Source: Streptomyces pilosus | GTDB lineage: Bacteria > Actinomycetota > Actinomycetes > Streptomycetales > Streptomycetaceae | DNA: 64,000 bases | Direction: 5' to 3' | NCBI RefSeq assembly: GCF_014649835.1 | Contig: NZ_BMTU01000022.1 | Coordinates: 1-64,000 of the forward strand | In this document: in pieces, positions 40,904 through 49,598 of the stretch | Layout: every line of letters starts with the position of its first letter | How positions within the stretch are numbered: position 1 is the first letter of the stretch | Translations under genes and position numbers: made by a program | The notes under the pieces: model-generated | The model's database searches: none | Told to the model about the DNA's origin: nothing | The model's input: only the letters and a program-made list of their open reading frames with translations

Positions 40904-42663
40904 CGGGAGGCCCGTCCCGGCGCGGCCGACACCACTGCGGCCGGCTCGCGCAGCGCGTTCAGGGCGCTCTGGCACGCCGCCACGATTCTCGCGTTCTCCG
41001 CCGTGTCACGGACGGCGATCCGGACGGTTCGCCCCTCGTACGCAGGGGACATCGGCGACAGGTCACGCAGGAACACGTCGTGCCGTCGGCACTCCCGCAC
41101 CAGCCACCCCGCGCTCGTTCCGTCAGGCGGCAGGGTCACCGTGAGGAAATTCGCCGCCCCTTCGTCGACCGAGGAGAACCCGTTCAGTTCCTCGAGGTCG
41201 TACGCCAGTCCCCGGCGCAGCAGATGAGTGTGGGCCCAGCGCTCTGCGTAGTACGCGGGGTCACGCAGAGCCGTCACGGCAGCCAGCTGGGCCGGCAGGC
41301 TCACGGGCCACGGTGGCGTCCAGCGCCGCAGCTCCCCGGCCGTCTCCGGACCGGCCACCAGGTATGCGGCCCGCATCCCCGACAGCGCGTACATCTTGGA
41401 CAGCGAGGTGCACACCACGACCCGGGCGTCGACCGAGGCGAGCCCGGCGAGCGAGTCCGCCGGATCGACATACCCCAGGTACGCCTCGTCGATCCACCAC
41501 CGGGTTCGCACGGGCGAGGCTTCGATCACCGCGCGCAGCGCGTCGGCCGGGACATGGCGGCCCGTCGGGTTGTTCGGGTTGACCACGACCACGAGGTCGT
41601 ACCGTCCATCGCCTGTCGCGGTGGCGAGCCGGAGCGGGTCGAGCAGCCAGCCATCCTCCCGGCGCAGCTGTAGCCGGTCGACCCTGCAGCCGATCACCCG
41701 TTCGGTGACATGGGCGTACTCCCCATAGCCGGGATCGATCAGCAGCACCCGGCTTCCCGGCGTCAACCACCGGCCGAACGCACGGAAGATGAGATCGGAC
41801 GAGCCCGCCCCGACGACCAGCGACTCCACCGGGAGCTCGCGGCCCGCGGCGATCTCCGCGAGCAGTCCCTCCGCGCCCGTCGGCGGCGAAGTTCGGGCCA
41901 CCCACCCCGGGTCCTCCGAGAGGACCGCGCGGACACCTGGGGCCGGTGGGAACCAGGCGTCCAGCACATCCGCCGCGACCACCTCGTGACGGCGGGTCAG
42001 GGTCCGGAAGTCCGTGCCGATCGCCGAGAAGAACGCCCCGCCGTGCTCACAGCCGTCCGCAGGCGGCGCGAAGGGCACGTCGAGCCGCCAGTCGAAGCCC
42101 GTCCTCAGCCGCTCCAGGATCCGGCCGTGACGCTCCGCGACCGTCCTCGTCAGCTCGGCCACGGAGCCGCTGAGGACCTCGAACGAGACCGCGCCCGAGC
42201 GGACCGTGCGCCCCACCGGCCGAAGTCCGGCGGCGAGGTACATGTCGAGCAGCTCCGTGCGTCCCATCGCCACCACCCGACGGCCACCCCGCGCCGCGAC
42301 CCAGCGCAGCGCCGCGTACATGAGAAGTGGCGCCACTGCAGTGGAGCGCCAGTGTTCCTCGACGGTCAGGACGCGGATCTCGAACGGCGCCTCCTCAGTC
42401 AGGATCGGCAGCTCCTCACGCGTCAGGTACTTGTCGAGGGAGTAGCGGCCGGCCCACGGCGGCGTAAGGCTGATGAAGCCGATCCGCGTCTCGCCGCGCG
42501 CGGCCACGAGATAGATGTTGTCGCCGTCGAGTCCGTCACTCAGCCTTCCCGACGGATCCACCGGATGCTGGCCGAGCTCCTCCGCGTACACCCGGTGGCG
42601 CAGTTCGTGGATCCAGTCGTGATCCCGAGGCGTGGCAGTGCGCAGCTGCACGGCGTGGTCCAT
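40900..42663 (-). CDS. GNAT acyltransferase-PLP aminotransferase fusion
   Basis: 587 aa from the ATG at 42663 with AGGGGGA upstream. Residues 1-190: GNAT fold (ATPRDHDWIHELRHRVYAEE, then WRSTAVAPLLMYAALRWVAA and MYLAAGLRPVG), of the N-acyl amino acid synthase-like kind. Residues about 215-570: class I/II aminotransferase with VVGAGSSDLIFRAF, VVVNPNNPTGRHVPADAL, WWIDEAYLGYV (Asp binding the PLP nitrogen) and TSLSKMYALSGMR (Schiff-base Lys), closest to histidinol-phosphate/threonine-phosphate aminotransferases. The fusion probably makes an amino-alcohol or amino acid and acylates it. It is upstream of and coupled to a CdsA-like gene, so a lipid product is likely. A 30-bp palindrome lies 60 bp upstream. 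Confidence 0.85.
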   Translation of the reverse strand: MDHAVQLRTATPRDHDWIHELRHRVYAEELGQHPVDPSGRLSDGLDGDNIYLVAARGETRIGFISLTPPWAGRYSLDKYLTREELPILTEEAPFEIRVLTVEEHWRSTAVAPLLMYAALRWVAARGGRRVVAMGRTELLDMYLAAGLRPVGRTVRSGAVSFEVLSGSVAELTRTVAERHGRILERLRTGFDWRLDVPFAPPADGCEHGGAFFSAIGTDFRTLTRRHEVVAADVLDAWFPPAPGVRAVLSEDPGWVARTSPPTGAEGLLAEIAAGRELPVESLVVGAGSSDLIFRAFGRWLTPGSRVLLIDPGYGEYAHVTERVIGCRVDRLQLRREDGWLLDPLRLATATGDGRYDLVVVVNPNNPTGRHVPADALRAVIEASPVRTRWWIDEAYLGYVDPADSLAGLASVDARVVVCTSLSKMYALSGMRAAYLVAGPETAGELRRWTPPWPVSLPAQLAAVTALRDPAYYAERWAHTHLLRRGLAYDLEELNGFSSVDEGAANFLTVTLPPDGTSAGWLVRECRRHDVFLRDLSPMSPAYEGRTVRIAVRDTAENARIVAACQSALNALREPAAVVSAAPGRASR

Positions 42664-42722
42664 GCGTATGTCCCCCTGAGACGGTCTTGCGTTCGCGCCC
42701 CAGCATGGAGAAGCTCGGCAGC

Positions 42723-42752
42723 CAGCACCTGAGTACGCGTACTCAGGTGCTG
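42723..42752. promoter_or_regulatory. Perfect 30-bp palindrome, probable operator
   Basis: Fifteen bases pair exactly with the next fifteen, centred at 42737/42738; the inner part is TGAGTACGCGTACTCA. It lies 60 bp upstream of the GNAT-aminotransferase start. Without a T tract or loop it is more likely a dimer-binding operator than a terminator. Confidence 0.6.
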
Positions 42753-42982
42753 CAGGACGGTTCGCGCCTGCGCGCCGGCGGTGGCCATGAGGCATCACCG
42801 GCGTTCACGCGCTCGTGGACGTCGATGAGGGCGGTGGCGATGACGGGGTTGTCCACCGGGCCGACCCACTCGCGTCGATGTCAGCCTGCGAAGCAAGGCG
42901 ACAACGTCCCTTCCCGAACTCGCCACACGACGGTCGAGAAAAGGCCGTCCGGAGACCGGGGCCCCCTGCTACCGTGATCGAC

Positions 42983-43033
42983 ATGAAGCGCGCTGACATG
43001 ACGACGACGCCGGAGAGTGTCCCGGCGCGCTGA
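42983..43033 (+). CDS. Threonine leader peptide of the thrS attenuator
   Basis: A 16-codon frame, MKRADMTTTPESVPAR, contains three consecutive ACG threonine codons at positions 7-9. TACCGT, a good -10 box, ends seven bases ahead of the ATG and no Shine-Dalgarno is present, so the transcript is probably leaderless and starts at this codon. The stop is 15 bp before a strong GC hairpin, which in turn precedes the threonyl-tRNA synthetase. Ribosome stalling at the Thr codons when charged tRNA-Thr is scarce would change folding downstream and allow transcription of thrS. Confidence 0.8.
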   Translation: MKRADMTTTPESVPAR

Positions 43034-43047
43034 CAGACGACCTGATC

Positions 43048-43079
43048 CGAAGCCCCGGGGCAAGTGCCCCGGGGCTTCG
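43048..43079 (+). terminator. Attenuator hairpin ahead of thrS
   Basis: A 14-bp perfect stem (CGAAGCCCCGGGGC paired with its complement) with an AAGT loop, between the Thr leader peptide and the thrS ribosome site. The T tract is poor, as usual for Streptomyces. Together with the leader it forms a transcription attenuator. Confidence 0.8.
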
Positions 43080-43122
43080 TCGTAGGCCGGTCACTTGCTC
43101 CGCAACCAGCAAGGAGACCGTC

Positions 43123-44361
43123 ATGATCACCGTGCACGACCACCGCAAGCTCGGCCGCGAACTGGGCCTGTTCGACACCGATCCCCTGATCGGCGCCGGC
43201 CTGCCGTACTGGCTGCCCGACGGTGCGGCCGTGAGGCACACCCTGGAGGAGTACATCCGCGCCGCCGAGCGGCGGGCAGGCTACCAGCACGTGTACTCGC
43301 CGGTGCTCGGCAAGCGGGAGCTCTACGAGATCTCGGGGCACTGGGCGCACTACAGCGACGACATGTTCCCCCCAATGGACCTCGGCGCCGAGCAGGTCGT
43401 CCTACGGCCGAGCCTGTGTCCTCACCATGCGGTCATCTACCGCTCCCGCTCCCACAGCTACCGCGAACTGCCGCTGCGCATGGCCGAACTCGGCGGCATG
43501 TACCGCTCCGAACTTTCCGGCGTGCTTGGTGGGCTGACCCGTGTTCGGGCCATCCAGCTCAACGACGCGCACATCTTCTGCACCCTGGATCAAGTCGCCG
43601 AGGAGGCTCGGGCAGCACTGGAGATGATCCGCCGGGCGTACGAGGCACTCGGCATCACCGCGACCCGCTACCGACTCTCCCTCCCTGGCCCCGGCGGAAA
43701 GTATGTCGCCGCGCCCGAGAAGTGGCAGCGATCCACCACCCTGCTGGCCGACGTCCTCGACCACTCCGGCCTGTCCTACGAAGCGGCCGAGGGGGAGGCC
43801 GCGTTCTACGGCCCCAAGATCGATGTGCAGGTCACCGACGGGGCAGGACGGGAGTCCACCCTGTCCACCGTTCAGGTCGACTTCCACCAGCCCGAACAGT
43901 TCGACCTGCACTACATCGGCGCGGACGGCGCCAAACACCGCCCGGTCATGGTTCACCGCAGCATCATCGGCAGTGTGGAACGAGCCGTCGCCCATCTCAT
44001 CGAACAGCACGGCGGCGCCTTCCCCGCCTGGCTCGCCCCTACTCAACTGGTGATCCTTCCCATCTCCGACTCCGAAGTGCCGAACGCCGTGGCGCTTGCC
44101 CAACGCTGCACCGGCCTTGGACTGCGTGCCGAGATGGTCGGCCCGGAACGGGGCAGTCTGGGCGCGCGCATCCGAGAAGCCCGTCTGGTTCCCTACCAAG
44201 TCGTCATCGGCGCCAAGGAAGCGGCTGACAACCTCGTCGCACTGCGATTGCGGGACGGACGCCGACTCGACCCGCAGCCGGCCAACAATGTCCTGACCCA
44301 CATCAGCACCCTCATCGACGCCCACAGCAGCGAACTGTGGAACAGCGCAACCAGTTCATAG
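43123..44361 (+). CDS. thrS: Threonyl-tRNA synthetase paralog lacking TGS and editing domains
   Basis: 412 aa from the ATG at 43123 (AAGGAGACCGTC upstream), compared with about 650 for a full ThrRS. It starts directly at the class II catalytic core: GLPYWLPDGAAVRHTLEEYI (motif 1 region), VLRPSLCPHHAVIYRSR (zinc Cys), YRSELSGVLGGLTRVRAIQL-type motif 2, NDAHIFC, and the motif 3 part with HRSIIGSVERAVAHLIEQHG. The anticodon-binding domain follows (QLVILPISDSE, PYQVVIGAKEAADN). The N-terminal TGS and editing domains are absent, so mischarged Ser-tRNA would not be corrected here. It is likely a stress or resistance paralog, controlled by threonine attenuation through the leader at 42983. Confidence 0.9.
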   Translation: MITVHDHRKLGRELGLFDTDPLIGAGLPYWLPDGAAVRHTLEEYIRAAERRAGYQHVYSPVLGKRELYEISGHWAHYSDDMFPPMDLGAEQVVLRPSLCPHHAVIYRSRSHSYRELPLRMAELGGMYRSELSGVLGGLTRVRAIQLNDAHIFCTLDQVAEEARAALEMIRRAYEALGITATRYRLSLPGPGGKYVAAPEKWQRSTTLLADVLDHSGLSYEAAEGEAAFYGPKIDVQVTDGAGRESTLSTVQVDFHQPEQFDLHYIGADGAKHRPVMVHRSIIGSVERAVAHLIEQHGGAFPAWLAPTQLVILPISDSEVPNAVALAQRCTGLGLRAEMVGPERGSLGARIREARLVPYQVVIGAKEAADNLVALRLRDGRRLDPQPANNVLTHISTLIDAHSSELWNSATSS

Positions 44362-44391
44362 CAGGCGAGCTCAACCGCAACACCCTCCGAA

Positions 44392-44426
44392 GGCAGGGGG
44401 AGGGAGGACCGGCCCCTCCCTCTGCC
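44392..44426 (+). terminator. Terminator hairpin after thrS
   Basis: GGCAGGGGGAGGG and CCCTCCCTCTGCC arms pair almost fully around an ACCGG loop, 30 bp after the thrS stop. Very GC-rich, with no T tract, as common in actinobacteria. Confidence 0.6.
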
Positions 44427-44565
44427 CCGTGGAGGACATGCCCAGGACGCCGTGATCACATAGCCGCGGCGAGATCGTCTCATCGCGATCACGCTCGAAC
44501 CCGCAGCCTCCGACCGGGACCTATCTCGCTCGCCCGCACGGATTCGGCGTGAGAGCCTCACGCCC

Positions 44566-44991
44566 ATGGCTACGGAGACCGAGGTGGGAGAACTGCTATA
44601 CCGGCGCGGCTGGCGGATGGCATTCACAGTCGCTGACAGGGTGAATGCGTGGGCCGCCTTGGTTCGCGTCATAGAGCGCGGCTACGACGACGACATCGAT
44701 GAATACATCAACGACCTCTACTGCCGGAACTGGCTGAACGAGGCGTGGCTCCTGCTGGATGAACACATCGTCCAGTTGTGGACCCCACAGATCAAAGCCC
44801 TGGACGACCGATACAAGGCCGCGACCGTCGATGACGACGGTCAAGCACTCCGCCAATTCCTCCACCAGTTCCACAGGCTGCCCGGCCCCGACCTGTGGTG
44901 GTGGCGGCGCCACCCCCGCATCCTCGCCGGAGACCTCGGGCACTCGCTTCGCTCGGCTGGTGCCGTCGGCATCGACCTTGACACAGCATGA
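44566..44991 (+). CDS. Hypothetical protein
   Basis: 141 aa, ATG at 44566. No named domain. The protein is helical and Trp-rich: LLYRRGWRMAFTVADRVNAW, DIDEYINDLYCRNWLNEAWL, RQFLHQFHRLPGPDLWWWRR. Just before the start, at 44546-44564, GGCGTGAG-AGC-CTCACGCC forms a perfect 8-bp hairpin ending one base before the ATG; it occupies the ribosome-site position, so translation may be controlled by this stem. The gene follows thrS after its terminator and is probably independent. Confidence 0.55.
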   Translation: MATETEVGELLYRRGWRMAFTVADRVNAWAALVRVIERGYDDDIDEYINDLYCRNWLNEAWLLLDEHIVQLWTPQIKALDDRYKAATVDDDGQALRQFLHQFHRLPGPDLWWWRRHPRILAGDLGHSLRSAGAVGIDLDTA

Positions 44992-45674
44992 TCCTCGACA
45001 CCGTGGGGTCACGGGACGACTCTCGGGGTCCGCCGGCCGCTGGCGTTCGGAGGCATGATGGACGAAGGAAGTAGGGGCGATCCTCAAGGAAGATGCACTG
45101 GGCGGTCAGCCTGGCCCAGCATGTTCGGGTCAGACTCCGGCGTGCGTCTTCAGGGCCACTCCCTCTCAGGGGCGTGAGCCGCAGATCGGCGTGCGACTGG
45201 AACAGTCGCTCGGCCGACCGGTAGTCCAGGACGGACCCGCAGCGCAGGCGGAGCCCGTCGGCTTCGGCCGTGGTCCCGGGCCACCCGGGTCGGGGGCTGC
45301 GGAGTGGGCGGGGCAAGAGGAGCGCGCATTCAGCACGTAAGGGGACGCCGTGAGCTGTCGGCCGACGGTGAGCTGCTCGATGTGGGACGGCACTGCGGCT
45401 CCTTCGGCAGCCAGACCTCGATGTTGGCGACGACCACGACAGTGCGCAAAGCGGTGACGAAGTACAGGACGCGGACGGTTTCGACTTCGTCGGTGTACTC
45501 CGACTGCACAGGGCGAGCCGGGCGAGCGGTAGCTCACACATCGCGAAGGGCTCCGGTCGCCGTGTCATGTGAAGCGACGAGGAGCTTCAGTGTGCGGTTT
45601 CTCTCACTGCCTGGACACCCTCGATTCCATCCTGTGAAGATTCGCTTTCTTTGCGTGAGTTGGATGGGGGAAAA
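44992..45674. other. Gene-poor stretch, possibly decayed coding DNA
   Basis: About 680 bp without an intact gene. Minus-strand pieces such as DEVETVRVLYFVTALRTVVV, then ANIEVWLPKEP (45330-45500) and LRCGSVLDYRSAERLFQSHA (45170-45250) look like protein but lie in different frames and lack starts. The last 60 bp must contain the promoter of the secreted giant protein. No family assigned. Confidence 0.35.
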
Positions 45675-48600
45675 GTGAAGAGACCTGTCAGACCCGGGAG
45701 TTCGAGAACTCTCGGGGTCAGCGCCTGCCTGATTGCAGGCCTGCTGGCCGCAGGGCTGGGTACACCGGCACATCCCGCCGGTGCCACAGGATCCGCTGGC
45801 ACATCGCTGACGGCGTCGGGGGACGGCAGCGAGGACGCGGCGGTCGGTGCGGCTCGTATCCGGGCCGCGGCGCTCGGCAAGAGGGTGGAAGTGCCCGCCC
45901 TGCGCACGGAGAGTTCGACCGTCTACGTCAACCCTGACGGTTCGGTGACCGAGGAGTCGTCCACCGGCCCGATCAGGGTCAAGGACGAGAAGGGCACCTG
46001 GCGAGACGTGGACACCACGCTCGAGCTGCGTGACGGTGTGGTCCAGCCCAAGCGCGCCGCGGCGGACATCACGATCTCCGCCGGCGGCTCCGGCTCTCTC
46101 GCCCAGGTGAGTGAGGGCAGTCGCAGCCTGGGCATCGGCTGGGAAGGCGAGCTTCCCGAGCCTGTCCTCCAGGGCAACACCGCGACCTACGAGAACGTCC
46201 AGCCGGGCGCCGACCTGGTGGTGTCCGCGCTGCCGGAGGGCTTCTCGCACCTTCTGGTGCTCAAAGAGCGGCCCACGGAGCAGGTGGAACTGCGCATTCC
46301 CATAGCGGCCGAGGGCGTGAAGCTCCGTCAGACCAGTGACGAGCGTCTGCTCTGGGAGGGCAAGGACGGCGGTGATGTGGCCACCGCGCCTGTTCCTGTC
46401 ATGTGGGGAGCCGAGGAGCACGCCGGCTCGCGTGAACCGGAGGACGTCTCCGATGTCGCCGTGACGGTGGAGGCCAGCGGCAACCAGCAGACTCTGGTGC
46501 TCAAGCCCTCCGAGTCGTTCCTCCAGGATCCGGATCTGCAGTATCCGGTGACAGTGGACCCGACCAACACCCTGCTCGGTCCGCTCACGGACACCTGGGT
46601 GCAGGACGCGGCGTACCCGTCGTCCCAGCGCGGCTCCACCGAGCTCAAGGCCGGCACGTACGACGGGAAGGAGAAGGCGCGCTCCTACCTCAAGTTCGAT
46701 ACGGACCGGTTCCGTGGCAAGCGGATCCTCGACGCCGATCTGCGGCTGTTCTCCTACTGGTCGTCGTCCTGTTCGACGGACAACGCCGGCGTCCAGGTCC
46801 GGCGGGTGACCTCCGACTGGGATCCCTCGGCGATCTCCTGGTCGGCCCAGCCGAGCACCACGGCCACGGGGGCCCCGGTGTCGAAGGCGGCGAAGGGCTA
46901 CAGCGCGAGCTGCCCTGCCGGCCACGTGTCGTGGGATGTCGCGGGCATTGTTCAGGCGTGGGCGGACGGTCAGCCCGACTACGGGGTCCGTCTGGCGGCC
47001 GTCGACGAGACGGATCCGCTCACCTGGCGGCGCTACCGGTCCGCCAACTACGTGGACGGCTCGCACGACTCCGCGACCGAGCCCTCGCTGATCGTCACCT
47101 ACAACGCGGCCCCGGCCGTGCCCGCGCAGTTGGGTGTCACTCCGCGCAAGACGGAGACCCCGGTGACGGTCGGTTCACTCACGCCGACCCTCCAAGCGAA
47201 GGTCGACGACAGCGACGCGGACTCGGCGTTGACCACCGAGTTCCAGGTGCAGCCGGATCCCGCATACGCCGACACCACGTACACGTGGACGGGGAAGACG
47301 GTGGAGTTCACCCCGGGCACCGTGGCCACGACGCAGATCCCGACCGCCTCCGCGGTACCGGACGGCAGCCATCTGAGAGTGCGGGCACGCACCAGTGACG
47401 GTATCGACACGTCGGCGTGGTCCGGCTGGACGACGTTCCTCGTCGATGCGAGCGACGTGCAGCCCGCCGACCTGCCCGTCCGGCTTCAGGCCGGGGCGAC
47501 CGACACCGCCTCCCCTGTCGTGACCGGTGTCGTCAGTTCACCCAACGGCGGCATGGTCGAGGCACAGTTCCAGCTCGGCAACGCGAGCGGAACCCAGCTC
47601 CTGGGCACTCAGCTCGTGCCCAACGGCGAACGGGCCGGCTTCCAGATCCCCGCGGACAAGCTCACCTCGTCAGGGCCTTTCGACTGGTCGATGAGAGCCT
47701 GTTTCGAGGGCAAGTGCTCCGCGTGGACGGAGAAGTCGGCGATTTCCGCGGGGTCCGGCACGCCGCCCGCCGAGGCGGCCGCGTCCATGTCGGTGAGTGT
47801 TCCGCTCACCAAGGCCACCGTCTGCACGGACACGGCCGACTGCGTCGGCCAAACGGCAACGGCGCTGAAGGTCGGCAGCGTCTCCGGCAAGAACTGGCGA
47901 AGCCATCTGAAGGCCGATCTGTCGAAGGTCCCGACCGGGGCCCGCATCACCAATGCCACGCTGCAACTGCAGTCCACCGCGACCACACCGGACCTCGCGG
48001 TGCACGCGCTCAACGCCGCCTGGGCCACCAGTGGGACCGGAGCGGAGCTGGACAGTGCCACCGCTCCAGGCGTGAACCTGGAGGCCACCGCGCCCTGGAA
48101 GATCGACGTCACCGGCCTGGTCACCGGGTGGACCGACGGTGCGAACGCCAACCACGGTCTCGTCCTGCGCAGGGCTGAAGGCGCGGCCGACACGGCGGGC
48201 ATCAGCTTCACCTCGGCCGCGCTCACCATCGAGTACGGTCCGGCCACGGCACCGTCACCGCCCAGGGACCTGCGTGCCCAGCCCGGTGACCAGGGCGCAC
48301 TGGTGACCTGGAATCCGAGCCAGGACAGCGGTTACAACGACACGGAGCTCACCTACGAGGTGTCCGCGATCGACTCCTCCGGTGCCGTGGCGGCCACGCG
48401 CAGCACGAGCGGCACGGACGCCGTGATCACCGGTCTCAGCAACGGCGCTCCCTACACGTTCCGCCTCAAGGCGTCGAGCCCGTACGGCTCGAGCACCACC
48501 GTGACCAGCGATGCCGTCACACCGGTGAGGGCCCCGCTGAGCACCGCCACCTACACCGCGGCGCTTGACGAGTACCTCGCGGCCGTCGCCGCTCTGACCA

Positions 48601-49598
48601 CGGGTGCGCACAGCACGACCGAGGCCGCGACGCAGGGCAAGCCGCACGCCTCGAAGTACTCCTGGTTGCTGAAGGCCGAGGAGTTCTGGCTCCTCGACAC
48701 CCGTAAGTCCCTGGAGGCCGACGGACTGGTCTACACGGCCATGACGTCAACCCTGTCGGACGTCCTGGTCCTCCCCTCCCCCGACGGATCGGTGGCCGTC
48801 CGGGCCACCGTGAACGAGCAGCGGACGCTCGCCGACAGCCCCGAGGAACCGGAGACCAACGAAAGGGCCCTCCTCCACACCTTCTCCGGACAGGTCACGC
48901 CCGTACTGCGCGGCAAGCTCAACGCGCAGCAGTACGAGCAGCGCCTGTCCAAGGGGGACGACGCCCTGGGTACCGTGACGTACGGCAGCGTGGAGAGCGA
49001 CGTCTCGCCCACCGCGCTCACGCGACAGGTCCCCGACAGCCCTGCCGCGCTCGGCCTGGGAACGGCGCAGTTTGAAGCTTTCGGCAGCATCAGCCGCAGC
49101 GGCACGTCAGAGTGGGCGAAGAAGCACTGGAACTCCCGGCACGAGTACAGCCAGGACTGCACCAACTTCGTGTCCAAGGCGCTGTATCACGGTGGTGGCA
49201 TGCGCATGAAGGGCGTGAGCAAGGACAGGAAGAGCACCAACAACTGGTGGCGTACGAAGCACTCGTCGCCCCCGCACTCCGGAGGTGGGTTCTACTATCG
49301 GTGGTCCCACACGTGGACCGTCGCCGACAAGATGGAGACCTTCCTCTCCAAGCACAGCGCCGGCATCGTGAACACCGAGTCGAAACAGAAAGAGGCCAAG
49401 GTCGGTGACGTGGTCTTCTTCAACTGGGGCGGCAAGGGCGGCTGGGACCACGCGGGCGTCGTCACCAAGATGAAGAACGGCAAGGCCTACGTGAGCGCCC
49501 ACAACAACAACCGCCTGAACCAGCGTCTCGACACCTACGTCAACAGCCAGAGGGGAACGTGGGCGAACATCCACCGAGTCATTCCGGAGTGGTACTGA
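45675..49598 (+). CDS. Large secreted DNRLRE-domain protein with C-terminal amidase domain
   Basis: 1307 aa from the GTG at 45675 with GGGGGAAAA upstream. Signal peptide at residues 1-40 (LGVSACLIAGLLAAGLGTPA). Order: N-terminal beta domain found in front of many Streptomyces wall and Rhs-type proteins (SSTVYVNPDGSVTEES, NVQPGADLVVSALPEGF); DNRLRE module (about 300-478, DTWVQDAAYPSSQRGS, RSYLKFDTDRF); beta repeats; second DNRLRE-like module (about 713-855); fibronectin type III domain (860-950, APSPPRDLRAQPGDQGALVT); linker; amidase-like domain (1142-1307) with DCTNFVSKAL (Cys1162), GDVVFFNWGGKGG and WDHAGVVTKM (His1259), a papain-like Cys-His pair. Probably a cell-wall or matrix hydrolase. 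The stop overlaps the next start. Confidence 0.85.
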   Translation: MKRPVRPGSSRTLGVSACLIAGLLAAGLGTPAHPAGATGSAGTSLTASGDGSEDAAVGAARIRAAALGKRVEVPALRTESSTVYVNPDGSVTEESSTGPIRVKDEKGTWRDVDTTLELRDGVVQPKRAAADITISAGGSGSLAQVSEGSRSLGIGWEGELPEPVLQGNTATYENVQPGADLVVSALPEGFSHLLVLKERPTEQVELRIPIAAEGVKLRQTSDERLLWEGKDGGDVATAPVPVMWGAEEHAGSREPEDVSDVAVTVEASGNQQTLVLKPSESFLQDPDLQYPVTVDPTNTLLGPLTDTWVQDAAYPSSQRGSTELKAGTYDGKEKARSYLKFDTDRFRGKRILDADLRLFSYWSSSCSTDNAGVQVRRVTSDWDPSAISWSAQPSTTATGAPVSKAAKGYSASCPAGHVSWDVAGIVQAWADGQPDYGVRLAAVDETDPLTWRRYRSANYVDGSHDSATEPSLIVTYNAAPAVPAQLGVTPRKTETPVTVGSLTPTLQAKVDDSDADSALTTEFQVQPDPAYADTTYTWTGKTVEFTPGTVATTQIPTASAVPDGSHLRVRARTSDGIDTSAWSGWTTFLVDASDVQPADLPVRLQAGATDTASPVVTGVVSSPNGGMVEAQFQLGNASGTQLLGTQLVPNGERAGFQIPADKLTSSGPFDWSMRACFEGKCSAWTEKSAISAGSGTPPAEAAASMSVSVPLTKATVCTDTADCVGQTATALKVGSVSGKNWRSHLKADLSKVPTGARITNATLQLQSTATTPDLAVHALNAAWATSGTGAELDSATAPGVNLEATAPWKIDVTGLVTGWTDGANANHGLVLRRAEGAADTAGISFTSAALTIEYGPATAPSPPRDLRAQPGDQGALVTWNPSQDSGYNDTELTYEVSAIDSSGAVAATRSTSGTDAVITGLSNGAPYTFRLKASSPYGSSTTVTSDAVTPVRAPLSTATYTAALDEYLAAVAALTTGAHSTTEAATQGKPHASKYSWLLKAEEFWLLDTRKSLEADGLVYTAMTSTLSDVLVLPSPDGSVAVRATVNEQRTLADSPEEPETNERALLHTFSGQVTPVLRGKLNAQQYEQRLSKGDDALGTVTYGSVESDVSPTALTRQVPDSPAALGLGTAQFEAFGSISRSGTSEWAKKHWNSRHEYSQDCTNFVSKALYHGGGMRMKGVSKDRKSTNNWWRTKHSSPPHSGGGFYYRWSHTWTVADKMETFLSKHSAGIVNTESKQKEAKVGDVVFFNWGGKGGWDHAGVVTKMKNGKAYVSAHNNNRLNQRLDTYVNSQRGTWANIHRVIPEWY

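Noticed and set aside
42723..42752. The 30-bp palindrome as a transcription terminator
   Set aside because: It has no loop spacer or T tract and lies upstream, not downstream, of the minus-strand gene pair; an operator fits better.
44792..45568. Minus-strand frame of 258 codons after the hypothetical gene at 44566
   Set aside because: Partly antisense to that gene, with Ser/Arg/Pro-rich sequence; protein-like pieces are in other frames, so decayed DNA is more likely.
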